DNA of 64,000 bases from Pomphorhynchus laevis (taxonomy: Eukaryota; Acanthocephala; Palaeacanthocephala; Echinorhynchida; Pomphorhynchidae): positions 34,012 to 98,011 of the forward strand of contig WNNJ02001270.1 of assembly GCA_012934845.2 (NCBI GenBank). The letters are read 5' to 3'. The notes below the pieces were generated by a model. The model was not told the origin of the DNA. It did no database searches and saw nothing but the letters and a program-made list of their open reading frames with translations. The position numbers and the translations under genes are program-made. Shown here piece by piece: positions 54,778-64,000 of this stretch. Position 1 is the stretch's first letter. Every line of letters begins with the position of its first letter.

Positions 54778-55114
54778 CATGACGTTTACATGTGGTGAAA
54801 CACTCAGATGTAAATATACAGCACTCCGATATATATTTTGGTAATGAAATAAGTAAAAAACAATGCATAATTACTATTTCCGTTGTATTGCCCGGTATGG
54901 GATTGTTTTGAATATATATGGAGACAGTTAAACTTTGAAAAATACTGTTTCATTTAAATGTTTACATGCTACAAAAAGCCAATTTGTTAAGTTAGTCAAT
55001 TTGTTTTTTATCTAAAAATTCAAAAATGTTTGTATCTTCGAAAAGTTTACGACTGAACGCAATCTGCTTTTTCCATTCTAAGTTATACTTCAATACATAA
55101 TCGTAGATCGGCTG
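54778..55114. repeat. Block repeated at 55,612-55,949
   Basis: The offset is 834 bases, nearly identical. It begins catgacgtttacatgtggtg, a word also found at about 53,346 and 61,329. It carries on the minus strand a truncated copy of the exon at 55,826-56,055 (PIYDYVLKYNLEWKKQ onward). Confidence 0.85.
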
Positions 55115-55562
55115 TACAATAAATATCTTCATATTTAACTTATAAAATACTTTCAAGGTAATAAAATATTTAGGAAACACAGAGAATAATCTAACGACCA
55201 GTGAATCACATCCGTCTCCTTTTTACGAATTTACAAAAACGTTGAGTTCAACCGATTTTATACATAATATTTATTGAGCTCTATCTAAATTTGCGTATAG
55301 ATTATTGGATAATAGTTGTGGTGCAAAGTTAGAAACAAATATTTGTGCAGCATTATCGAATTTAATAATATAGAATGTTTCGAATGTTTTAATTCTTTAA
55401 ACAATCTACTTGTAAGCATATGATATATTACTGATACATATGTAAAAGAAAAAACTCGCGATAATAAAGAATTACTACCCATCTAACATTTAATAGCATC
55501 ATCCACCGATAATAATTTGTCATTACCATAAATTTTTTCATCCAAGGCAGCTTGGTTTGCCT
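55115..55562. repeat. Third copy of the 448-bp block
   Basis: It matches 53,937-54,384. It ends at ggtttgcc and then continues into an inverted copy of its own last bases. Confidence 0.85.
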
Positions 55563-55611
55563 TGGATGAAAAGGCAAATATTTTATTACCTTTTTCAAGG
55601 TAATAAAATAT
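55545..55611. repeat. Double fold-back junction
   Basis: The words ttttcatccaaggca and tgccttggatgaaaa are inverted repeats around a 9-base loop. They are followed by atattttattacctt and aaggtaataaaatat around tttc. The sister copies lack both inverted halves. Confidence 0.85.
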
Positions 55612-55949
55612 CATGACGTTTACATGTGGTGAAACACTCAGATGTAAATATACAGCACTCCGATATATATTTTGGTAATGAAATAAGTAAAAAACAATGC
55701 ATAATTACTATTTCCGTTGTATTGCCCGGTATGGGATTGTTTTGAATATATATGGAGACAGTTAAACTTTGAAAAATACTGTTTCATTTAAATGTTTACA
55801 TGCTACAAAAAGCCAATTTGTTAAGTTAGTCAATTTGTTTTTTATCTAAAAATTCAAAAATGTTTGTATCTTCGAAAAGTTTACGACTGAACGCAATCTG
55901 CTTTTTCCATTCTAAGTTATACTTCAATACATAATCGTAGATCGGCTGA
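55612..55949. repeat. Second copy of the 337-bp block
   Basis: It matches 54,778-55,114 and continues into unique sequence that completes the minus-strand exon. Confidence 0.85.
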
Positions 55950-56055
55950 TGTGGATAAGGTTCTTCCGGTAGTGGCTCAGGTTTATTACATTTAAATATG
56001 TCGGTATCACCTCCACGTGTCAGTCCCAAATTTATATTACAAATTAAGCAAACTA
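55826..56055 (-). CDS. Host-like terminal exon, unrecognised protein
   Basis: On the minus strand a good acceptor (ctgtttattttag) ends at about 56,055. One frame is then open to TAA at 55,826: CLICNINLGLTRGGDTDIFK, then PEPLPEEPYPHQPIYDYVL and a basic-acidic end (FLDKKQID). There is no ATG in the frame, which fits an internal or last exon. The Pro-Glu segment and the aromatic run look like a conserved small-protein tail, but I do not recognise the family. A truncated second copy of its 3' half lies at 54,992-55,114, so the exon has been partly duplicated. No upstream exon was found to its right on the minus strand. Confidence 0.45.
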
Positions 56056-56770
56056 AAATAAACAGATTAAATTTTAAAGCAAATTACCATTATAATGATT
56101 AAAACCATTCAAATTGGCAATTTCAATATTTTTAAGATTGATCACGATATCAGTTACCAACAAATTATCGTTAATACCACCGATATCCGGATTTAGAATC
56201 CGTTGAATTTCATAAATCAAATGATACAAAAATCAAATTTTTATTAACATGGGCTAGTGATGAGTTTGGACTTTTTTAGATTTTGCAATTTCATTTATTT
56301 GTAACATATTAAATCTAAGGTTTATTGCAAGCTCACCTAAATCGATAATTTTATTCATTTGGTGGTGATCATATTTCGATTGTTGATATTGACATTTTAC
56401 CCTGTATTACATCAATAAGACTTTGCAGCTCACAACAGTATGTCTTTGTAACATCACCTTTTTAAAAATGTTAATTAAATTCCCAAACGATGTATAACGA
56501 TTCATAATGCTATCAAATAAGATGACAAACAATAGAACTTCAAAGCACAATAAGGTTCGAATCAGTTGAAAATATATTTTTTGTTTTCCCTCATTTATAA
56601 ATTCATGTACAAATAAATTTTAAAGTCAATCAATTCTACTTCACATATCCTAATCAAAATGCGTTGTAGTGGAAAATGTTCCTCAAATATAAATGTTTAG
56701 TTAGAATGCATTTTCTAGGCGAGTTTGGGGCATTAGGCAAGGGTTATAAAGTTGGCTGTAGTGAATAGTT
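56056..56770. other. Gene-free stretch with one duplicated block
   Basis: Bases 56,150-56,240 repeat 51,706-51,795. The rest is AT-rich with no supported gene. Confidence 0.5.
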
Positions 56771-56779
56771 GCTACATAT

Positions 56780-56960
56780 GACACACGAGTAGAAAGATCA
56801 CTACTCGCATTACTGAACATAGAATATATTTTACACACAGCTACATTAAATCGAAATTGGCTGGCGGATCATGCCCTCACAACTGGCCATGGCATTAACT
56901 TCAACAATGTAGGATCATTCTTTCGAACACCAACTTGCTGTCGAAATATTGAAAATAATT
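56780..56960 (+). mobile_element. Penelope-like GIY-YIG endonuclease remnant
   Basis: The plus strand encodes RKITTRITEHRIYFTHSY and, in a neighbouring frame, LADHALTTGHGINFNNVGSF. The order R-I-x-E-H then A-x-H-A-x-x-x-G-H-x-I-N/D-F is the end of the GIY-YIG-type domain found in endonuclease-bearing Penelope-like elements. The GIY and YIG strands themselves are not visible, so only the C-terminal half survives. Confidence 0.5.
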
Positions 56961-57384
56961 TTAATTTCTATGTGCTAGACTTACCCTTTTATTATTCAAA
57001 TAAACAATTATTCCAATCTGAAATATTTTAAAATAACAATTTCTATTTTTTTGACTACGCAATAATTCTACATTCTTATTTATTAATCAAGAATATATAG
57101 AGAAATCTCAGTGTTTTTAAATCATTAATTAGATTTGTTGAATATTTACATGATTATATGATATTATATTATATAATATTAATATATATTATATAATATT
57201 GTATGATATTAATATATTAAATATTAATATCATTAATATTTTTTAAAAAATCAGGCTTAAAAAATTCTTTTATTATAACTACTTTCAATTACCGTCGTCT
57301 GGACTGGTTAAAATAGTTGTCTTAATATATCAAATCACCTACAACGAATACTTACAACTAATTACAAATAACGAATTATTATTA
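56961..57384. other. AT-rich spacer
   Basis: It contains a simple TA-rich run near 57,140-57,240 and a copy of the 52,155 block near 57,090. There is no gene. Confidence 0.5.
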
Positions 57385-57502
57385 CGACGCAAGCAACGAT
57401 CGAACAACAATTTCAATTTGGACTCGCATATTTCGATTTGCAAAATCAACGCAAGCAACGATTGAACAACAATTTCGATTTGGACTTGCAGATTTCGATT
57501 TA
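57385..57502 (+). repeat. Tandem duplication before LINE-B, about 63 bp x 2
   Basis: The word gcaagcaacgatcgaacaac recurs about 63 bases later with few changes. It lies directly before ORF1 of LINE-B and may be its 5' UTR, where LINEs often carry tandem repeats. Confidence 0.7.
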
Positions 57503-57539
57503 ATAGAACTGCATTGAATTAACTTCCTTACGTTGTTGC

Positions 57540-58474
57540 AGTTGCAACGGAGGATCGGCAGTGTGCGTAAGTTGTGTTTGCTCGAAGATATGTATGTTCT
57601 GTACTAATTGTTCAGCCCAAAGATGTACAAATCGAGCCCCGGTTACATCGAACACTGACGGACTTGATTCCAACTCTGGCACCCACTCTCAGATACCGAT
57701 TATTAGTATATTGCCTAGCTCAACACCTGAAAATTTAAGTAGGTTCGTATCATTTGAATTAAAGTGAATGGCTGAAAACTGTGATATCTAGACAGTAATA
57801 AAACCCCCTCTCGTCTTACTCGTGACTTCTTTATGCGTAACTTCTATTGTGGCTCATACACCTCTGATCGTTTCGAAACTCACGAAAATGCGATTAATTC
57901 TTTAAGAAGTGAGATACTAGAGCTGGTATCAGATTCATAAGTTTAGTTCACAATCTAGCAGTGTCTCTCAAAAATACAATATTAATGATAATGTAGATTA
58001 TCATCTTCTTACCTGGGCGAAAATAGCGAGTAAGAATATTAGTTCAGAAATCACTCGCGCAGTTTTAGCGAGTTCATCCTAAATCAAGAGAGGAGCGTCG
58101 AATGTAGAGATATTACGTGCAATTGAACGAGAGTATATGCGTTCTTGGACAGTGGTTATCAAAAATCTACCCGTTTCAGATGATGACTAAAATGTGTTAA
58201 GAAAATGATATCCCTCATTTGTTGCACGGACAACAACATACCTCTTAAACTCGTTCGCTTACCAGCCAATCACGATCGATTTCCTCCTTGGCTGTTGGTA
58301 ATCTCTAACCCATCCTTCACAAATCTTATTTTATCAAAAGCTCCCTCCCTTCGGCACCATGATGATTATTCGAAAGATTTTATCAAGCCGGATCTATATG
58401 TAGCAGAACGAGATGCGGAAAAATCTCTTCGCGCCAAGCTACTTAAGCGTAGGATCGATGACCCACAAAAATAG
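57540..58474 (+). pseudogene. LINE-B ORF1, broken
   Basis: The N-terminal part has a Cys cluster (CCSCNG, then CVSCVCSKICMFCTNC) like the PHD-like or zinc-ribbon starts of some LINE ORF1 proteins. The C-terminal part (58,205-58,474) has RFPPWLLVISNPSF then FIKPDLYVAERDAEKSLRAK, the P-D-x-T/Y--ER-----L pattern of ORF1 proteins with an RRM-like core and trailing helix. An upstream WTVVIKNLPV strand fits the same core. Stops separate the pieces. Confidence 0.6.
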
Positions 58475-58759
58475 TTTCAAATTCGACAACACAGAATTGT
58501 TCAAGTCCATATTGTTCCTCATAATCCGATTAATTCGGAAATCACCCACGTTGAGCTGCGAGGTGAAGACCCTTCTTCAACCATGGGATCGTCACCTCTC
58601 TGCCCATCTACTCCAATATGACTAGAACATGGTGTCGCGGTGAGGACCAACATTGTTGGTCTGCACCTGAACAGTTCACGGGCTCCTAACCAGATTTCCG
58701 ATTTCGCCTCAATTGTGAAGGTTTTGGTTTTTAATGCAAAGGTCTTGATAAGCTTTTAT

Positions 58760-61112
58760 CTGAAGGATTTGACTCGTTTTTGAGAGGATATGACATCATA
58801 GTATTAACAGGGACTTTGCTGTAACCCGATATCCATAAAAGGTTTTTACATATTTGAAAAATAGCAAAAGCCCTTATTCGGGGTTGTCCCATAGGAGGCA
58901 TCGTATTAGGTATTAAGTCTATTATTTTGACCTCAAATACGAGCTCCAGTGTTTTAGCGTTATCGTTCATACCCACATGTTTCAATCGTGGGTTGTTATT
59001 TCAATCCAACTATTGATGTTTCTGACATTAAGAGTGATTTAGTAGATATCATAGGCTCTCTACAAGAAAATCACCCTATAATTATAGCAGGTGACTTAAA
59101 TGCCAAGGTACATAGTCCAGTGTCGGATAAAATAAAACACATTGTCAATTTGTTAACTCTGTACGGCATTAACCTTAGTTACCCTAGGGAGGGTTGGTCT
59201 TACGAAAGTGATCGGGAAAGTTGTATAGATATTTTGTTCACAAACTGCAAAGTAACATCTGCTCGCCTGTGTCTAGGAAGCTAATAACCTTTACGCAGAA
59301 AATATAAGCCAAACATTTTCAAGCTAAGTCTTGATGATGTGATGATGTCATTACTCTCACAGGCTATCCCACAGAGGAGTCGTAGACTGAATCTAATAAA
59401 CCCTAGATTATCAGCGCTCACTGCTAATTTTCTTGGTACAGATGGTTCGAAGTACTTCGAAGTTCGAAATACACTCTTAAAATGTTGCCTTGCATCTACT
59501 CAGAAGCCGGCGTGTTCAACATTCAAAATTCCTCTGTATTTGCGCCAACTCCGTAGTATTTCAGGGCTTTTTTACGAGCTCTGAAATGAATACGTTTCTT
59601 CTTCCTATCCTTTATTACTTTCACAATTATTCGAAAGTCAGGAATATAGGGACTTAAAGCTGATCTATCGATATTCTATTAATTGTTTAAAAGCGAAGCA
59701 TTTTAAGACCGAAGAACAACGTATTTTAAAGGATGTTGAAATATACACATGGAAGCTGAATGTTAGACAACTCGCATTATCATCTAAGATTCCTCTTGAT
59801 AAGTGGGAAAATCATTTCAGAACTGTTTTGTACGATCCCTTGAATGAATACGTTTCTTCTTCGTATCCTTTATTACTTTCACAATTATTCTTTACCGAAA
59901 TAAATCATGACATTGATTAAATCTTAAATTTCCCATTTACTCTTCAGGACTTAAGAGCTAATGTATTTTCTATAGCGATAAGAAAGGCAGCTGGTCCTGA
60001 TGGGTTATGCATAGAGTATATCAAAAGTCTTTACATATATTAGAGCCATTCTGGTTGGGGATTTACAATTCTATTCTGTTTGGGTGTCCTATTCCTAAGT
60101 CCTGGAAAGAAGCGACCATAAAAGTTATGTATAAAGGCAAAACATCATCTACGAACTCTTATCAAGGAATATCCTTAACAAATCATGCCTATAAACTATT
60201 GACTTCGCTAGTTCACCGTCGTATTATGCGATCATGTGGTTCACGTATAGAGAATGAACACTATGGATTTCGACCATGTAGATCTACAGTTGCGGCGATT
60301 TCTATTTTAAGAGAAAGGGTAAAACATCGTTTTACAGCAAAGTCATGCATGTATGCGTTATTTATTGATTTTGCAAAGGAGTTTGACTATGTGAATCGGT
60401 CTCGCTTACTAAGCAAGCTTCATTTCGAGTTTCACAAACGCGGTCCAATCTTAAAACTACCTGCAGCCATATTGTCGCCCAATGAAATTCGTATTTCAGA
60501 TGGACTACAATTGTCACACCACTTGATCCAAAATCGTGAGATTTTACAAGGGGATCATTTAAGTCCGCTACTTTTCACGCTGTTCGTGAGTGACCTTCCC
60601 TCCTTTGTCTGTCAAAGCGGTAGATCAAGCTGCATAATGTATGCAGATGATTTAGTCATTCTTTCTCATGATATTACTCAGCAACAACGCCATTGAATCG
60701 TCTAGATACCTACTGCATACAAAATTTTATAGTGGTAAATCTAGATATGTCCCGAGCTACAAAATTCAGAAAGTGTGGCCGTCTACGCGTTGATGACTCA
60801 TTGCAATATCGAAATGGCAATTTTTTATTTTGTTGTGATAATTCCTACCTTGGTATAGTTTTAAATTCGAAATGGACATTCTCGAAACCTATTTCCAACA
60901 AGCGTGTAAAGGCAACTGAAAGAATGTATTCCTTCAGAAACATAGGTAATTTGTCCTTCGAAGGTGCCCTAAGATTCTTTAAGGTGATGATCCTTCCTAT
61001 ATTAACACATTGTATACAGGCGATCTGGCTTGATCTTACTGCTGCTAATTTATTATTTAGAGATAAAACTTATAACGACCATTTAAAATATTTTAAAAGA
61101 TCAGAGTATTAA
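58760..61112 (+). pseudogene. LINE-B ORF2 (endonuclease-RT), broken
   Basis: The endonuclease shows GYDIIVLTGT (58,785; usual ET changed to GT), IIIAGDLNAKVHSP (59,075) and ESCIDILFTN (59,215). The RT shows RKAAGPDGLCIEYIK (59,985), the SYQGISLTNHAYKLLTSLV block, YGFRPCRST, ALFIDFAKEFDYVN (motif A; usual AFD changed to EFD), REILQGDHLSPLLF (motif B) and MYADDLVILS (motif C, 60,640). The 229-codon stretch 60,007-60,696 is open. The thumb-like end continues in another frame (60,693-61,112) with YLGIVLNSK. Confidence 0.75.
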
Positions 61113-62703
61113 TGAATAAACTCAACTTATTATAAAATGTCGTCGTGACTCGGTCACATTCAGTCGAATTAAACAAACTTGCATGTTAAAAATAAAATAG
61201 GGTGGTAATTAATCGAAAATTTTCTTAAGCTTTACTTATTGATACAAAATGTGATATTATGTTGTATCTTATCCAAACTAGACGCCTAGACATGTGTATA
61301 CTCGTTGCATTGTCAGTTGTCCCAATCATGACGTTTACATGTGGTGAAACACTCAGATGTAAATATACAGCACTCCGATAATGAAAACACAGGCCAAATA
61401 TTTGTCAACAGGATTCCCCCTTTTGAAATTCAGCATAATAGAGATTCACAAAAACCAGGACTCACTGAAGATTTCACAACACATCGAATGATCCTCACAA
61501 CTTATCTTACAGAAGGTATATGAATGGCAAATCTCAACATACTTAAAATACTATTATACGGGGATGTTGTGAATCAGTATCTTTCCTATTAATCTATTAT
61601 CATAGACAATATTTTTATTTATTTTAGATATTGTTGTAGCAAAAAGCTTCATAATCATTATTGCATGTTGGCTTTTCAACACTCTTACCTATAAGAACAA
61701 AACCGAAATTTGTCGTCAACATTTATTTATACCATTAATTATTTTTGATTCATTGATATAAAAACGCGCTAAATTCAAATAAGTGAATTTAAATGTTTAA
61801 AAAGTTTACATACCGGATTTAGCAATTTGGGGATTAACACAGCCAGGACGGAAGAATATAAGTGTAAAATCACTCAAATGTTTCGCGAGAACGAACAAAA
61901 ATAATTAATTTATTTTTTTTACAATAAATATCTTCATATTTAACTTATAAAATACTTTCAAGGTAATAAAATATTTAGGAAACACAGAGAATAATCTAAC
62001 GACCAGTGAATCACATCCGTCTCCTTTTTACGAATTTACAAAAACGTTGAGTTCAACCGATTTTATACATAATATTTATTGAGCTCTATCTAAATTTGCG
62101 TATAGATTATTGGATAATAGTTGTGGTGCAAAGTTAGAAACAAATATTTGTGCAGCATTATCGAATTTAATAATATAGAATGTTTCGAATGTTTTAATTC
62201 TTTAAACAATCTACTTGTAAGCATATGATATATTACTGATACATATGTAAAAGAAAAAACTCGCGATAATAAAGAATTACTACCCATCTAACATTTAATA
62301 GCATCATCCACCGATAATAATTTGTCATTACCATAAATTTTTTCATCCAAGGCAGCTTGGTTTGCCTCTTATCTCTCTGAGCGTACCTTCTGTCAGTTGT
62401 GGCTCAATGTTTTCGAATCTATTTTATCTTAAACGTGGGGTTTATCAATGATCTGTCCTTGGCCCTAGTTTTTGCTCTTTAATTATCGATGACTTATCAT
62501 CCATCACTTAGCTTTTCAACTTTCAAATCATGCAGTATGCTGATGACATCCTCATATGCACTTATTTTTCCCTGCCAATTTAATTGACATCGCCTCACAA
62601 TCAACAAAATTCCTAACCGTTGTTTTCAAATCTCTAGAATCTATACAAATGACGATCAACTTCGAGAATTTAAGCATTATGTGGTTGATTCCTCCAAATA
62701 TTA
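60381..62703 (+). repeat. 2.32-kb duplicated block, copy 2
   Basis: This is the partner of 52,398-54,720. Here the block continues leftward into the rest of LINE-B and rightward into further CR1/Jockey-like sequence, so this is probably the source copy and the one at 52.4 kb the derived, truncated copy. Confidence 0.9.
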
Positions 62704-63180
62704 TGAGTCACTTCGCATTTAAACTTTCGAATCATGCATTATGCAAACGATATTCTCATTTACACCTATTTTTATCTTTCCAATATAAGACATCACTTTA
62801 CTATTCAAAAAATACCTGACTGCTGTTTACAAGTATCTAGAATCCATCCAAATGACAATCAACTTCGTGATATCAATGATTATGTGGTTGATTCTTCCGG
62901 GTATTATAACTATTCCTATTTTTCTCGAAAGCAAATATTTGCCATCGTAAACCACTTGAATGTTCTGCTTATTTCGGCAATAATTATTCTTTTTCAGCGT
63001 TTATTCACTAAATAGTTTGCTCTTGGTTTATTCACCACGATCTTCGATTTATTCATAACAAAATTAGTCATATTATATGCCGACAACATATTTTTTCTCT
63101 ACACTTTTTCCAACTTGAGGATTGCCTTACCTTGCTTAATAACTCATCTAAATATCTGCTTTATCACCTTTAACGTATTA

Positions 63181-63250
63181 TCTTGAATATATATATCTTG
63201 AATATTATCTTGATATTCAATATCTTGAATATCTTGAATATCTTGAATAT
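63181..63250. repeat. Microsatellite, tatcttgaa-like units
   Basis: The word atcttgaat is repeated with small changes about seven times. Confidence 0.8.
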
Positions 63251-63749
63251 CTAGAATCCATTCAAATAGCGATAAAGTTCATTAAATAAAACGCAACCTG
63301 CTTGATTTCTCAAAGTATTATAACTAATTTTCCTCATAACTTTTCTTTAAGGCAATACTATTAAGCCATCATTAATCATTTAAAATTTATTTGTTTCTTT
63401 CGGCAATAATTACACTTTCGCGATTTATACGCCAAAAAGTGCGCTCTTGTTTTTTTCTTCTTCGTGATTTTCAGTGCATTCGTAACAAGGTTAGTTTTTT
63501 ATGCCGACAACTTGTCTTTTTTACTCTTTCCCCAGCTTGGCGATTTCCTTAACTTGCTTTATACCTCATCTAAATAACTGTTTCATCCTCTATGCTGCAG
63601 CAACATTTTATTTTATCTTCGACATTTTACCCATATCTCCAAACATCTTTGCATTCCCAATTAGCACATCTCTCAACAGACTACTATTTGCTTGATCTCT
63701 CATATCGTTCGTGTCCATACTTATAACTCGCCCACCTACCTCAAACTTT

Positions 63750-63782
63750 CTTATTATGGAAGTTTGAGGTACTTATAAGTTT
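63750..63782. repeat. Hairpin in the CR1-like region
   Basis: The words acctcaaact and agtttgaggt form an inverted repeat around a short loop. Confidence 0.65.
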
Positions 63783-64000
63783 ATTCTCTAATCCTCAGAT
63801 CCAACTATACCGAACTCCTATTCCAAAAAACTTTAACTTCGAACTTCTTTCATTCGATGTAAATAATCCGCGAGCCTATATTTCTATCCCGGTAAGCATC
63901 CTGTCTTCTCACTCTCCCCGTACCGCTATGTCACAACTTCAGTCCAATATTATCTCAATCGATCGCCATTGATTATCCTCCAAATTGAATCTTGCTTTAT

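Larger units (their letters stand above)
57500..61145 (+). mobile_element. LINE-B, APE-type LINE, broken
   Basis: Order: a Cys-rich ORF1, then an endonuclease and RT in ORF2. The 3' end is near cttattataaaatg, where the copies at 52,390, 53,145 and 61,135 diverge. Several stops and frame changes interrupt ORF2, and a duplicated scrap (ttgaatacgtttcttctt, 59,585 and 59,842) disrupts it before the RT. The clade is uncertain; the RT wording (YGFRPCRST, QGDHLSPLLF) is that of APE-bearing LINEs. Confidence 0.75.
62360..64000 (+). mobile_element. Reiterated CR1/Jockey-like RT fragments
   Basis: Degraded RT sequence appears as successive copies of the same region. YADD-like words are QYADDILICTYF (about 62,530), HYANDILIYTYF (62,735), YADNIFFLYTF (63,077) and YADNLSFLLF (63,500). 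Each is followed by related downstream words (a cattcgtaacaag-like segment near 63,045 and 63,478). The first has the usual upstream block (LSERTFCQLW, SVLGPSFFSLIIDDL). Stops occur in all. The window ends inside this region. Confidence 0.6.

Noticed and set aside
57500-57682. 60-codon minus-strand ORF
   Set aside because: It is the reverse shadow of the LINE-B ORF1 Cys cluster.

Overview
This window looks like AT-rich, repeat-laden nuclear DNA from an animal, most likely an insect or another arthropod. The reasons are spliced host exons with GT-AG borders, a LanC-like gene of animal type, several LINE families, Penelope-like retroelements, MITEs and a long minisatellite. There is no operon-like packing, no CRISPR array and no rRNA gene. 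The species cannot be named from the sequence alone.

Layout. About 0.5-3.5 kb holds tandem fragments of a Penelope-like element with a Tc1-like transposon remnant among them. About 4.1-4.5 kb has one unrecognised minus-strand ORF ending in a strong splice donor. At 7.4-8.6 kb lies an intact single-exon RRM-like gene (minus). A 21-bp minisatellite fills 9.06-11.3 kb. From 11.3 to 15 kb there is AT-rich DNA with a tRNA-like SINE head and a long palindrome. From 15 to 35.9 kb the window is mostly LINE sequence: one family (called LINE-1 here) has two head-to-tail copies (17.4-25.7 kb), one minus copy (26.2-30.0 kb) and one inverted composite (34.2-35.9 kb). A second family (LINE-N) has a 3' fragment with a target-site duplication (15.0-15.7 kb) and an inverted composite (30.7-34.1 kb).

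The best host gene is a LanC-like protein gene (plus strand) whose five coding exons at 36.1-47.7 kb join in frame to 409 codons with all zinc ligands. Its introns carry Penelope-like pieces, two MITE-like elements with long terminal inverted repeats, a CR1/L2-like LINE 3' end and a crowd of short palindromes. Just downstream (47.9-48.8 kb) is a dense set of near-perfect palindromes, two of them enclosed by an outer stem.

From 50.5 kb to the end the window is a mosaic of recent duplications. A 2.32-kb block at 52.4-54.7 kb recurs at 60.4-62.7 kb almost unchanged. Smaller blocks, one carrying a host-like terminal exon, are shuffled between 51.7 and 57.1 kb. An APE-type LINE (LINE-B) runs from 57.4 to 61.1 kb, and reiterated CR1/Jockey-like RT fragments end the window.

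The theme I find most notable is repeated short-spacer inverted duplication. In several places a sister copy shows the ancestral sequence, which points to template switching during repair or reverse transcription. I found no convincing new defence or metabolic system. All calls rest on reading the sequence and on remembered family motifs; no search was run.
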